Assembly (NCBI GenBank): GCA_030562195.1
Contig: CM060200.1
Span: 10,540,001-10,604,000, forward strand
Direction of reading: 5' to 3'
Length of the DNA: 64,000 nucleotides
Source of the DNA: Nipponacmea schrenckii
Lineage: Eukaryota; Mollusca; Gastropoda; Lottiidae
The position numbers were made by a program, and so were the translations under genes. This document shows positions 23,076-34,540 of the stretch, piece after piece (position 1 is the first letter of the stretch; every line of letters starts with the position of its first letter). The notes beneath the pieces were generated by a model, which ran no database searches, was not told the DNA's origin, and saw only the letters and a list, made by a program, of their open reading frames with translations.

Positions 23076-25362
23076 CTGAATGGTGGTTAGACACAGGCAC
23101 CAAATATATGCTTTCACTATAGTGCAGTGAAACCTCTCGAAACTGGCAGGCTGTCGGACCCGTGATAAATGCCGGTATGGAAGGGTTGCCGGTTTACCCG
23201 TAGCACTGGTAATACAAAAAAGCGGACTTAGTTGGATTAGTGATTAATAAGCACGTGTCATATAGATCTTTCATGGCGTCAACAGATTAACTTTAAATAA
23301 TACGAATTCAGATGACGGTTTAAGGAGATCAATTAACTATAGAGTAACTACTTTGGGACTTGATTTTGATGTCGTTCAAGCTAAAACCTCCGGACTAAAC
23401 CGATACACAACTTTATATCCATACAATAATAAAATATTTGTATGACATTTAAAAATTCAACAAAGGTATAAATTTACTACCTAAATCGTTTAAACGAAGC
23501 ATTCAAAAAAAGGCATGTTTTTTTGTTTTTAAGATTTTGTCAGTAATTTATGGATAGCAACAATGATCATTTTTTGGGGTATAAATTGATAATCACATTG
23601 ACAAATACCACCACCGTAGAGGTCTTCAACTCTTCCATGCAAAGATAGATAGTCTAACCAAACCCAACCAAACCCAACCAAACCAACAACAACCGACAAG
23701 AACTACCATGATCATAACGAGTTTTGGAAGAATGTAGAAGACTGAGTCACTCACGCCAGAACCGAGTTTCACCGCTATGACATTCGTTCCGACCAGATCA
23801 TACGATTTCTCAAACCACCAAACCTACAGTTTCCTAATCATCCAATTTATTTCAAATCCACTACCAACGACCACCAAAATAAAGCTACCTAGTCTTTGAT
23901 ATCAGGTTAAGTTGGCAAGGACGTTAACTAGTCATTTACCACCACCACCGACAAATATTTATTCGAATGACTGATAATCCAAATTTTGCTCAATGTACAT
24001 ACTGACAACTGCGTGTAGTTTTTCAAATGTCACAAATTGTAGCACAGGAAGAGGGCCCTATCAAATCTACACATACGCTGGAAATATAGTTTGCTTTTTA
24101 TTTACTTGTGTTTCATCTTTACTGTTGACTGTTATTTATTTTTCTTGGTTTTATACATCATACTTTCGAAAAGAATAGTCGAAATTGTCTTTGTTTGCAA
24201 TTGCGTATTTGTACAAGTGACACGGAAACGAAGAGTGGTGGAGTTTTTCATTTTCATGTAAATTGACCGATTTAATAGCTTGTGTTTTTGATATATATCC
24301 ATCTCGGGACATGTTTGTTTTGTTTTCAAACCCGCCATTTTGTTCAGTGTTATAGACGGACGGTAACAAGCTGAATTGTGCTTCAATCTCAGTTGTATTT
24401 GATAAAATAAGTCTCGACTGTTGCAGTGGGATTATGTAGAAAAAAGTTTAAGAGTTTTCAGTAAGTAGTATGAAATTCTGTAACATTTTGACTGAGAAAA
24501 TTGGGGTCATCAGTTGGAATTGCTTCCTCAAAATTCGATTCTAATGTTTATCTGCCCATTTTGGAAATTTGTATCCATAGACTCTATGTCGTACTGAGAA
24601 ATAAATTCAGATACATTCCAGACATATTTCAAAATGGCTGTGGCTTACCTTGCCCTTAAGAATGGTAGTTTGATCATAATATCTCCTTCGAGATGCTAAC
24701 TTAATAAATAAACAGATTCAGTTAGTGGGTAGACTTTGTTTATCTTTTACACAATGGTATTAACTAGTTAGAGAAAATTGAAGATGAACATTGTATTAAA
24801 CAAGTATTCCCTAAACAGAATTTGATATCTGGTTATATTTCTTTGTTTAGGTCCAGTGACCTACATCCGTAATTTTCAGGCTGTTTCAGTTCAGTTATTA
24901 TTTCCATGAAAAGGAAAGGAGGTAATAGATAAATATACCTTTCGAATTAGATTGTGAATGACACAAGTTGCAAACTGCGTGGTCCTTAATGTTTGAAGCA
25001 ATCAGAACAAATAACCAAAGCAATAGACAGAACCGCAATTTGAGAACATACAGATACTTATTTTCAAGCAAACAGTTTCTCAATCACACGACCGAATCCT
25101 TATGGATTGGGTGCGCTTCTTTGTTGAGCAAAATGTGTATTGACCAAGCCACTTTTTTCCATCTACATATATCTACAAGTTTTCCATATATATAGGGTTG
25201 TCATGAGGGTTTTTCATGATCTCAAGAAATTCAAATTGAATGTTATTTTTACCATTAACCAAGCTTGTACGATTGTACTGGAAATTTCTCTTGAAGACTT
25301 TTATAATTGGCATGAACTATTTTGCATGCTTTATTACTGGTTGTATTGAAGGGGACGACTTA
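23076..25362. other. Non-coding, nothing recognised
   Basis: No supported gene. The overlapping short open frames at 23993-25349 on both strands lack motifs, splice context and codon structure. The AACC microsatellite at 23655-23694 is listed separately. Confidence 0.5.
23655..23694 (+). repeat. AACCAAACCC short tandem repeat
   Basis: AACCAAACCC is repeated two to three times and grades into AACCAACAACAACC. Confidence 0.85.
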
Positions 25363-26661
25363 AGCCACGTTAAGACAGCCAAAAGTAATCCGGGCCGAGT
25401 CCGAACCGAGTCCGGTGACGTGCCCTGTAAACGCGCCACTGGGCCGAGGTCACTTGGCCCACTTTGCTCAGACCATTTGCGCTTGAGCTATAATGTCCTT
25501 GTCCTTTTTTCTTTTTTCCGCGGGAACGACAAGCTAGGCTCAAATTATTATTTACTTCAAACATCAGCATTAAAATGTGTCTCGTAAGACAGATACCTGC
25601 AATGTCGTAATAAATAACATCGTAAGCAAAAGCTTTCGCCGCCGATGTCTCAAGATCAAAATTGGCGGTTCTTAAGCTAAGCCTACATCGGCCTTGCGAC
25701 TGAAAGCAACTCGACTGATTTGTCTCTGTCAATGTGAGCGAACCGCTAACATTGACAGCGACTGATCAGTTGCCAACTGACTGCAACTGTTCAGTTTCAG
25801 TTTTAAGAACGCGCACATCGAATCGGCAACTCATGTAAACAACGAAGAGTTGGTTTGGTCATGTGGTTTATTTATAGATTCTGGCCCAGTGAAAACAGTG
25901 CTGTGTAAACGGTGCCGGCCAAGCGGACCGAGTCCGGACATAGTACAATTCGCTGACCACGAACCTGGTTTTTCTGAGCGAGACGCCATCTCTTCTATGG
26001 CAGTTCTTTTTGCCTGTCTGTTCGAGTAGGCTTTACTTCTTGTATCAAACAAGCAAACCCTCTCCCGCCACATTTCTACTTAACAATCTTCTTCAGCTCC
26101 GACCATTCCATGCTTCCCGTGTCGGTAGCCATCTTTTCTAAAGGCGAGTCATATGACGTCTCCTGTGATCGGACGCACTCATTGAACCATTGCGACTGGA
26201 GACAACTAGTTGCAAGAACGCTCACATCGACGAATCTGAGCGAAACTGGATACAACTAGTTGCTGACGACTAGAACATGAGCAACTGGCGGGAGTTTTCA
26301 GTTCCCGTCAGTCGTAAGACCGCGCACATCGGCCTAAATTGGCAACTGTCAGTTCCTACCGTATCCTGCCAGTTCCTCCCAGTTGGGAATATACCGCGCG
26401 CGGCTAGTTGCAGTTAGTCGTCAGGTCGATGTGCGATAGGCTTTTAAATTCGTTTTCGCTTAAAACGAAACAAACTCAACAAAAACTTCAAAACCAAGGA
26501 TTTGTTTGCCTTAGACGCCATTTTGTCTGTTCTTTTCACCTCCTTTGACCAGAGAGCGGGTCTATTTTTAGATTCTGGCCTAGTGAAAACAGTGCTGTGT
26601 AAACGGACATAGTACAATTTGCTTCAAGTAGGCCAGATTTCATGGCTGTCTAAACGCGGCT
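25363..26661. mobile_element. DNA-transposon mosaic with imperfect terminal inverted repeats
   Basis: This 1.3-kb island is more GC-rich than its surroundings. The outer ends are imperfect inverted repeats: AGCCACGTTAAGACAGCC at 25363-25380 against AGCCGCGTTTAGACAGCC (complement of 26644-26661), 16 of 18 matching. A second inverted pair lies inside: AAGCCTACATCGGCC near 25678 and the complement of GATGTGCGATAGGCTT near 26425-26442. The motif CGCACATCG recurs several times and CAACTAGTTG occurs twice. The block CTAGTGAAAACAGTGCTGTG is present near 25888 (as CCAGTG...) and near 26580. A MADF-like fragment lies inside. PIF/Harbinger elements often carry Myb- or MADF-like proteins, but flanking TTA and ATA do not match as a target duplication, so the superfamily is uncertain. 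Confidence 0.5.
25950..26132 (-). pseudogene. MADF/Myb-like DNA-binding domain fragment, frameshifted
   Basis: A minus-strand ATG at 26132 opens MATDTGSMEWSELKKIVK and stops. After a frame change the next frame gives MWRERVCLFDTRSKAYSNRQ and then AKRTAIEEMASRSEK. Together these follow the MADF (Adf-1-type) pattern: a Trp-containing helix, a CLFD..SKAY.N turn and an AIEEMA helix. Such domains bind DNA and are common in transposon-encoded accessory proteins and in host regulators. The domain is about 60 residues. There is one frameshift and no continuing catalytic domain, so it is a dead remnant within the DNA-transposon mosaic. Family call is by eye. Confidence 0.5.
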
Positions 26662-26707
26662 ATAGGGTGCTATGCCCGCATTATGGTGAATATTCGCACA
26701 ATGGTGA

Positions 26708-27958
26708 ATATTAAGTCCTATGGGTCTTGCTGTATTTAATGTCTCAATCCAATGGGCTTCTATATATTGACGGAATTTGGTAGTTTCATCTTTTGGCAAG
26801 TATATTTCTATGCGCTCAATTAGGTTTCGGGGAAGGGAGGGATTGAAGTTAGGGTGAGCTTGTCAAGTGAATTCTCGTCAAGATTGAAATGATTAGAAAC
26901 AGGCTGGTCTTTTTAAATTTAATATCTCATCTCTGAGCATTAAAAAAAGTGCGTAATTCGTTCTTTGTTTCTCCAATATATTTTTTGGGACATATTTTAC
27001 ATGAAATTAAGTGCATGTAAATTACATTCGATTTTTCACATGTGCTCTTGTATCAGGTATCTTTTATTCGTAGAGTTACTAAAAATGACGAGTTTCTGAT
27101 ATAAAGGGGAATTTTTTGCACCTGGTTAACATACACGAAGCACTCCTTAAGCCTGGAGGTTCTTCGACAAAAAGTCTATTTTTAGCTGCTTTCTGTGCTA
27201 AGGTGGAATTTCTTATGTTTCGAAAAAATCGTTTAGAGTATCCACGCTTTTTCAGTTTTGAGAAACAGTCTACAGGCTTTGTCGAAATCAGAAGACCTTG
27301 TGCAAATTCGGTGAAATTGTTTAACTTGTGATTTAATTATACCAGAAAAAGTATGATTTGGATAAAATGAGGTCTTATGGAAAAGTTGATGAGTGTCATT
27401 TTCTTTGGAATATACTTTAATATCTAATTTATTAGTCTCTGCTATTGAATCTTCTTTGAAGACAGTGGTATCGAGAAAATCTATGCTTTTGTGGCTGACA
27501 TTGGCCGTTATTTTGATGGACGGGTGGTGGTTGTTGAGGATCTCAAAAAATTGCCAAAACTGTTCTGTAGAGTAAGTCTAAACCATGAAAATGTCATCTA
27601 AAAAGCGTCCGTAAAAAATTGGGTCAAATGGACAAAGGTTCAATACATCACGTTCTCACTCTGCCATGAAGAGGTTTGCTTGCGTACGAAGGGGTGACTT
27701 GTTTGCCTCATGGGCGAACCTTAAGTTTGTAGATATTATTTACTATTAAATGTAAAATCGATGCGGCTAAGACAAATCGCTAAAAGCTGTAGAATTGCGT
27801 CGTCGGGTCTGGATCTGGATTTTTATTAAAAGCCTTGCGAACTGCCATTAAACCAGTAGTTTTATCGATATTGGTGTACACAGAAGTTACATCAATAGAA
27901 ATTAAAATAGCATTTGAAGGAACATTTTTCGATTTATTGACAAAGTCAGTTGTGTCCT
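26708..27958 (-). pseudogene. Penelope-like retroelement, reverse transcriptase and GIY-YIG endonuclease remnant
   Basis: Read from 27958 to lower coordinates, the translation gives KDTTDFVNKSKNVPSNAILI, SIDVTSVYTNI (first catalytic Asp at 27891-27893), YGRFLDDIFMV (catalytic DD at 27593-27598), IDFLDTTVF and HTFSGIIKSQVKQFHRIC. Near 26990-26960 follows KICPKKYIGETKNELRTFF, a GIY-YIG-type endonuclease core, and near 26780-26730 the tail LPKDETTKFRQYIEAHWIET. This domain order (reverse transcriptase, then GIY-YIG) is diagnostic of Penelope-like elements. Damage includes a TAG right after the DD motif (27578-27580), a frame change near KTEKAWI, and more stops in the C-terminal part. The 5' part of the reverse transcriptase lies beyond an insertion, at 28639-28800. 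The tract between the first-Asp and DD motifs is short, so part of the palm is missing or frameshifted. Confidence 0.85.
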
Positions 27959-28638
27959 TAAAGAAGGGTTCCCTTATTTTCATATATATACATATATACA
28001 TACCTTAATTGGATCGGTAATACTTATATTAGAAAGTAGTGGTGTTCTAATGAATGGGAAAAATACCAGATGGTCCCACAAGTCCTTAATTAACTCGTAA
28101 TTAGGCTAATTATGACGGGATTTCCCTCGGTCAAGTCTCAAATGTCGTTGATCTTTTTTTGATCATCCAGTCTGTGAATTCGGTTCATAACTGGACGCTG
28201 TGGTTGTTAGGTATGCACGCATGCGTACTTGCTCACATTCCTTCATATTTTCCACAACAACAATGGCATTAATAATAATGATAAAGTCCTTATTTTACAT
28301 TGGTCAGAATTGGGCATTTTGCTATTCCATTTATTATCTATAGCAAAAGGTAATAAAACGTTTAAATATCACTTTGTAAAAACATTATGAATTAATTTAA
28401 ATACATTTTTACTCACTAATAATAAAATACAAAACTAATTCTTATACACCTTCATTCATATGACGTCATTTGGTCAGGTGAACCATCATGGAGTCTAAAT
28501 TTAGCGTTTCAAAGCCGACCAGAGTCAAATCAGTCCACTAGATATTAACTTGAGAATTCATGGATTATTCATTAGAAACACCAAGTAATAAATTAGTAAG
28601 CTTTCTTTGGCTCTAATTAATGAGGGAACCCATCTTTA
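27959..28638. mobile_element. 680-bp inverted-repeat element inserted in a Penelope-like element
   Basis: The ends are 20-bp inverted repeats with 18 matches: TAAAGAAGGGTTCCCTTATT at 27959-27978 and, on the complement at 28638-28619, TAAAGATGGGTTCCCTCATT. The insertion separates two Penelope-like reverse transcriptase pieces that are in the same orientation and correct order. TA flanks both ends, which would suit a Tc1/mariner-type target, but this is ambiguous because TA is part of the repeat as drawn. No transposase frame is visible, so it is non-autonomous (MITE-like). Confidence 0.55.
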
Positions 28639-28800
28639 CATGCTAGTGGTTGTAAGAAATGATCAATGTAATCTGACACTGTATTCGACTCACTACCACA
28701 GTCAGAGATAATCGGGCGGCCTTTAGGGATTCTATTAGAAATATTAGGCAATGAATGAAATATTCCATGGACAAGACCAGTTATTGGCAATCAAGGTGAA
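28639..28800 (-). pseudogene. Penelope-like reverse transcriptase, 5' piece
   Basis: Minus-strand translation gives LPNISNRIPKGRPIISDCGS followed by ESNTVSDYIDHFLQPLACKD. This corresponds to the conserved Penelope block with GRPI(V)S and the YIDHFL helix, which in intact elements directly precedes a KDTxDF segment. That segment begins at 27958 on the other side of the 680-bp insertion, so both pieces are probably one copy. Confidence 0.7.
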
Positions 28801-28899
28801 GATTTTCCAAAATCACAGGGTCTGTTTTTCTTCTCTGAAAAGTTGGAGGGAGAGAGTGAAATGAAGGTCATATTGAGCTTTTTTCTGAACAGGAGACAT

Positions 28900-29800
28900 T
28901 TTGCTAATGGTTCTGAGGTCAATGTTTAAAAAGAGTTTAACATTCTGTTGAGTCATTTTTAATCATAAAAAAGTGACACCATCTGCAAAAAGACGAATGG
29001 TAGAGTCGACGTCTATAGTTATATCATTAATTTTATATAAATCAAGAATGAAAGTGTCCTTAGGTTAAGTCCATTTTGGACCAATGACGAGCTTGAAGTT
29101 TGGTCTATGACCACAGATTGTCCCCTTTCCGATAAGTAACCGTGAGAACGACAGTACCTTTCCCCTATTGAGACCTGCATGACTAACCTCTGATTATGTC
29201 AAAAATACAGTTTTAGTTTCTCTAAACCTTTCTCCCTGTTATTACATATCTTTCAAAAATGTTTCCTGGAGTGCTGAGGAGATAAGGCGAAAGTTTGAGC
29301 AGATGTTAGCTGCACCTTTTTCATATACATATAAAGGATGTTCGCTTGCTTCCTTTTTGTGGGAAAACCGCATTGACCCTGTAAGAAATTAAGAAGGTTA
29401 TATACTCAGAGATGGGATGCAACATTTTAGAATTTAATCTGAGATATGATCATGTCCACATGTTTTGTTTGTTTTGAGCGAACTTAGCAAGGATTTAACA
29501 TCTTGGGTTGTATACACGGGAAGTGGGATAGATAGGTCAGATTGGAACAGGTTTGGTAAAGGTTGACTGGGGTTTGGTAGGGTAGATTGGTTGAAGAGTT
29601 AGTTTTGGAATTCAGCTTTGTCAGCATCTTCGTGAATGATTTTGTTATTAACCAAGAGGGTTGGAAATATTTCTTGGTGAATTATCTAATTTCCAAACCC
29701 TCTCGACTTGCTTCTACCAATTTTTCTCCTTGCTTTGCTATACTGTGTGGTATGTTTCATAAGCAGATTATTCGTCTGATGTAGCAGTTCATCTGCACGG
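28900..29800 (-). pseudogene. CR1/Jockey-like LINE reverse transcriptase remnant
   Basis: On the minus strand, in order: IIHEDADKAE, TTQDVKSLLSSLKTNKTCGH followed by DHISD, YEKGAANICSNFRLIS, a region with SHGYLSERGQSVVIDQT, then IYIKLMI and IRLFADGVTFL. These match the pre-palm KPNKASGPDGI-type motif, the KKGDRxDPSNYRPIS motif and the palm (YLSxRxQxVxI, FADD) of CR1/Jockey-group non-LTR retrotransposons. The second catalytic Asp is Gly here (codon 28978-28980), and stops and frameshifts are frequent. The endonuclease and 3' end are missing. The exact clade cannot be set by eye. Confidence 0.7.
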
Positions 29801-29904
29801 TGTCGCGCTAATGGATATCTACATCCGTATAGGAAACAAAGATATTCACTAGTTCAAGTAGTTATCAGTGAAACGCTCGGCTACTGTATTTGGATTCTTT
29901 GATC

Positions 29905-30960
29905 CTTATGACTTCGAAACAATGTATCCCAATAAGTTGCATATTTTAAATATGATTTTGTAGGTAGAAACCTATGTCGTAATCTAAATTGAAACCATTG
30001 TAAGTTTTTATCGGGAGTAAAATTAAAATAATGACCAAAAGTAAATTTCCAATCAATATCATAATTGTTTGATATCTTACTCCATTTATTAATTGAAGTC
30101 GGACAGACTTCTGATTGAGTTATAATATTATTAATAGGTTTACATCCATTATTGTTTTTAACAATTTGTTCTAAATATAAAGGTATAAAAGGGCGTATAA
30201 ATTGAGATGTATTTATTATGCTTTGTAATTGTATATACTTTTCTTAATGTATTTTTTGACACAGTTTATCAGACTTTGGTATTTCAAGAGATAACATATT
30301 TTTTATATTAAATTTAAATTTTTTTTACCTTTTTTTAAAAAGGTTTTTCCCTTGATTTTTAAAGAACTATTATACCATAGGTTTTTTTTTTAAGAATAAC
30401 GTTTTGGATATCAAGTTTCTCTATTAATATTCAGTACGAATTAAAAATCTGAATTTTATTAATAAATGCATCTGGAAAATTAGCTAGAATTTGTAATCTA
30501 TCTGTTCCAAAATTCGCATAAAAAATATTAAGCTCTGTTATAAAAGCCCTGCGTATCCATGTTATTTTCAATGAGTTTAAAAGATTCAAGTTGAAACATT
30601 ATCAAACCACCATTATCATATGGGGTGATTAGCACTGATCGTTTCACTCTATCTATTTTTGAGTTCCAAATAAAGGCAAAAAATTCAGTATAAAGTTGTT
30701 TTATGAAATTGTTAGGTGGATTTGAAAGTGAGATAAATAATTGGGTTAATTTCGGTATTATGATCGATTTTAACACAGTTATTTTTCCAATAGGTGTTAA
30801 ATATCTTCTGTTCCATTGTGAAATATTTTTTTTTAATCTTAATAAGTTGTTTGTCGTAATTTAAGGTTATCATGTCATCTAGATTGACAGAAAAATCAAA
30901 CCCAAGCAAGTTAAACGTGGTACTTGTAAGCATTTTAGTTTGTCATTTGAAAACCTCATT
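29905..30960 (-). pseudogene. L1/Tx1-like LINE, C-terminal remnant
   Basis: On the minus strand: FNLLGFDFSVNLDDMITLNY near 30900, LKSIIIPKLTQLFISLSNPP near 30770, FFAFIWNSKIDRVKRSVLIT, a decayed stretch, then an open tract with INKWSKISNNYDIDWKFTFG and LQWFQFRLRHRFLPTKSYLK near 29990-29950. The KLTxLFISLPNPP, F-WN-K-RIKR and QWFQYRxxHRxLxT blocks mark the region after the reverse transcriptase palm in L1/Tx1-type LINEs. Several frame changes and a poly-T/poly-A-rich middle show it is inactive. The zinc knuckle-like end normally after the QWFQ block is missing. Confidence 0.7.
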
Positions 30961-30987
30961 GGAGATTAACCAATTTAAATGTCTTGT

Positions 30988-31036
30988 CCCAACTCATCTA
31001 TCAAACAGTACTCGGACACATATTGAGATAAAATAA
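30988..31036 (-). repeat. 49-bp exact match to 7949-7997
   Basis: CCCAACTCATCTATCAAACA and the following 29 bases are identical in the two places. Here the copy lies directly upstream of the L1-like remnant on the minus strand, which makes it a probable part of the same LINE family. Confidence 0.8.
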
Positions 31037-31259
31037 TTGGCCCTCCAGCCCTTGGGGACAATCATAGATACAATCATAGATACAATGACAAAAAAAAATA
31101 CTATTATTTCTTTGTTCACTTTGAGTTCTTACTAATTATAAGGCTATACTGCACTCTTTTCTCCCAAATATGTCGTAAATTCGTTTTTTTTTTTTCGTTT
31201 GAACAACCACCTACATCACACCTCTGATGCATTTTTCATAAATATTAATTTACAAAAAT

Positions 31260-32985
31260 TTACAATTCATCAGATGTATGAAGTTAGCATTTCTATTTTC
31301 CTGCATCTAAAGAGCTACGTATATATGGTACCGGAAAACGTTTTATTTCTACTTCCCGATCACAAAGATGTACACGAATGTCTTGAAATTCAAGAGGCTT
31401 ATGCTGCTTTCTCGTCTGAACGTTAAGTATAGTTCTCTATCAGCCCCACATTCCTTGTTCTAAACCGAATATGGATTAGATATTTGGGAATTTAACAAAT
31501 CCATCTCATAGTAATTATCCTGTTCCATTCAATTAAGATTAGATGGTAGTGGACATATTCCTTTAAATATCCTTTTAAACTTTCTAGAATCTTTATTTCT
31601 TACATGAATTTGAACGAATGATCAAGGTAAAATGTGGTCGCTCTTTGTTCTCTTTTTAATATGATCTGGAATATTGAAGAAGCATTAATTGCCTTATTTC
31701 AGATTTCGAACTACATGTAATATACAACTTGGTACAAGGTCAAAAATGAAGATCCAATGAAAACATTTCTAATGGCGAATTCGAAGATTAAAGCAAAAAA
31801 CCCTCTCAAAAACAGTTTCACAAAGTTTCGCTGAAATCAATCCAGAATTGTGCCATGGAAAATCGTTTATTGCATATTTCTTAGACGTCATCGTAGTATC
31901 AAGTTTCGTTAAAGTCATAAAAAGTGCCTTTTAAAATGTTTCCGAATAAATTACGGACGAATTGACGGACGGTGAACAACTCTTTATTAATGGAATAACA
32001 TAGATCTGATCATCTCATGTGCGAGTATAATATATATTATATTCATATTATGTTCTATAGAAATGATCTACATGTACATGTATGTCTCGTAGTTCTAAGT
32101 GTGAAAACATCATCAGCACCATATTTAAGTAGATAGTCGAGAATTCATAGTCGTGTTTGGAAAGTGGGATGATAAGAATAGTTACTTTTGTAGTATTTTG
32201 ATTAAGCAACTTTTGTAATCTTAGGCCTATTTCCTGGTTAGCAGAACATATGGTTTCATGTCTTTTATCGTCTTTTTTAAATTTGAATTAAACATTCCTT
32301 TGTTGAACTGTTGACAACCGAACATAACACCACAACCAGATATGAGAGGAGTTTCTTAGACATCCTGCCAGGCGTAACCACGGGTGCTATTCTTGAGTTT
32401 TGTGTATTTCAGAGGCTATGATTGCAACCACCTTTCCCTTGCTTAGTTATATTTGAAAAGAAAACAATTACCCTTTTCAAATGTAAAGATTTTATTTTTC
32501 ATTAATAGTGTTTCTTTCAAATAGATTTCTACGAAAAGACAAGTTTATTTTTGTTCTTGGAATATTTGCAAGTTTAAATTGAACCTTTCATGTGATTCTT
32601 AACCAAATGAGGTTAAGTTTCAACAGGCCTTTCTTATGTGTTTTTACTTCATTCTGTTTCTTGATTGGAAGTCAGGTTGGAATATTATTTTAATATTGAT
32701 GTAAACTTGGAAGTAATTAATGAATAGTTAATTCAATTAGTCAATTCATTTCATTTTACTATCCTGTCTTTTTTTATTGACTTTTTTTAATGACCTACTA
32801 CCGTCATCTTACTGCTTTAAATAAAACTTTACCCAATTAACGTGAATTCAACTAGCAGCTTCAGTAAACGCGCGGATGGTGTGAAATGAAAATTTATATC
32901 ATGGGCACAGGTCTGGGATTTTAAGTATTTTTTGAACGAGACGACAGCGGATGTTAGTACTGCATTATTGTTATTATTAAGTCGA
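31260..32985. repeat. Diverged segmental repeat, copy 2, with internal insertion
   Basis: Blocks at 31267-31560 and 32798-32985 align with 21950-22960 in the same order. The 1.2 kb between them has no counterpart in copy 1. That extra part includes 31700-32010, which has CAAAGTTTCGCTGAAATCAA and GACGAATTGACGGACGGTGA, resembling the GGACGGACGG-type interspersed repeats common in molluscs (recollection). The open frame 31199-31426 overlaps the repeat and is not conserved in copy 1, so I do not call it a gene. Confidence 0.6.
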
Positions 32986-33175
32986 ATTGTTATTGTTTTA
33001 TTTTGTATCTCAATTCAATGGTCTTTCTTGGCTTTACGGAATTTCGAAATTTCATTTTCTGGCAGGTCAATTACTATGTGATCCATGTGAGCCTTAAAAC
33101 GAGTGCGTGAATTATACTTAGTTTCTCCTGCATATTTTCGGGGGCTTTACTGAAATTAAATCAGCTAAATTAAAT
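32986..33175 (-). pseudogene. Penelope-like element 3' end, copy 3 (fragment)
   Basis: The minus strand reads AGETKYNSRTRFKAHMDHIV followed by IDLPENEISKFRKAKK. The GETKxxxRTRF block is the GIY-YIG endonuclease core also seen at 26960-26990 (GETKNELRTFF), and the IDLPENE block matches the C-terminal tail. The Tyr-Ile of the core is altered. The reverse transcriptase part is absent. Confidence 0.6.
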
Positions 33176-33955
33176 TCGCGTTATCGGATACCCTTTCTTT
33201 GTGGAATGATAAAATAGTTAATCTCTTGTTATACACATTGACATTATTTTCTTGCATACTCTCGTAATGTATTTGGCGATAATGACTGTTGGTGCTACTA
33301 TTAAATTTATATTTTCGTTTAAACAATATTTATTAATATAGAAAAAAAAATGTAACAACTTGTTATCAAGTTAGTCATATCGGTGCTCTTTTATGTTCTG
33401 GATCAGCGTCCAAGCATTGCATTTGTAAAATTTTTTGTTTATTTGAACTACTTGTTTTATACTCTGTAGTAATTGATTGTGATATAGAGAGAGCTAAGTC
33501 CTGAAATAGTTTTCTATATCATTTTTAGTCCTGTTTTTTAAAGACAAGTTCGTAAGAGAAACGTTATACAGTATACCTCCACAAGGGAGTATCTTGAAAT
33601 GAACAAAATCTATTCATGTTCTAGCAAGGATATTGATTGGAGATAAACTAGGTTCAATAATCAGCAAAAAGGCTTTCAGAAGGAAAACATTCGTTATAAT
33701 GTGTATTGAATGATAAAAGCGCTGTCCATTTAAGAAATATTGTTGGTCCTATAGGTATTGGAAGTCTCTCGTCATTTTTAGACTTTTGAGGATTAAGAAC
33801 CCAGGAAGCACTTATTTGTTTTTAAGTGTATTGCTGTAATTTAGTTATGGTTTGTCAAAGATACTTTCTCTGGATTTGAAAAAAAGCAACCATAAAAGTT
33901 TCATTCATTCAATGTGTCATTACAGTTGGAGTGATTACTTATAAATTATTTCTTT
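33176..33955. other. Non-coding, nothing recognised
   Basis: Flanking DNA of the Penelope-like fragment, with no further motif seen. Confidence 0.4.
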
Positions 33956-34540
33956 ATTTCAATTTGTCAAGTTAGAATAATTATAATATAATTAATTATT
34001 TCAACATTCTTTGATTCATTCGCTTATGTTTCTGTCATTTAACGCTGTTATTCATTTAAAAATATCTCAATTTATATCCCCAATATTTCAAACATATCAA
34101 TATACATTAAAACCATAAACTTTTATTTCAGTTGCTAAAATAGACTTTGATTTATTAACTTAAATTTCAGTCATAACAGTATAGTCTTTGAAAGATTAAC
34201 TTGTTACATCAAGACTTTGATTTACCAACTTAAATTTCATTCGTAACAATGGACTTTGAAACGTTCACTTTTAATTCAAATGTTACAACAGGCTTTGATT
34301 TATCTACTTCAATTTCAGTCATAACAATATACTTTGAAACGTTCACTTTTAATTCAGTTGTTACAACAGGCTTTGATTTATCCACTTAATTTTCACTAAT
34401 TTTAATATTCTTTGGTGCATTTCTTTAGATTACATATTTTTTTTTTATTCTATTATATTTCAGTCATTTAAGATACTTCGATTTATTCTATTATATTTCA
34501 GTCATTCAAAATACTTTGATTTATTATATTATACTTCAAT
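33956..34540 (+). repeat. Degenerate minisatellite, unit about 38 bp
   Basis: The phrase TTTCAGTCATnnnAnTACTTTGATTTAT recurs across the stretch, with units of roughly 36-40 bp. Between 34150 and 34385 paired units form a longer unit of about 76 bp, containing ACTTTGAAACGTTCACTTTT and TTACAACAGGCTTTGATTTA twice each. Divergence is higher than in the 18-20 kb array. Confidence 0.7.

Noticed and set aside
31199..31426. 75-codon plus-strand open frame
   Set aside because: It overlaps the segmental repeat, and the related copy near 21950-22110 does not keep the frame.
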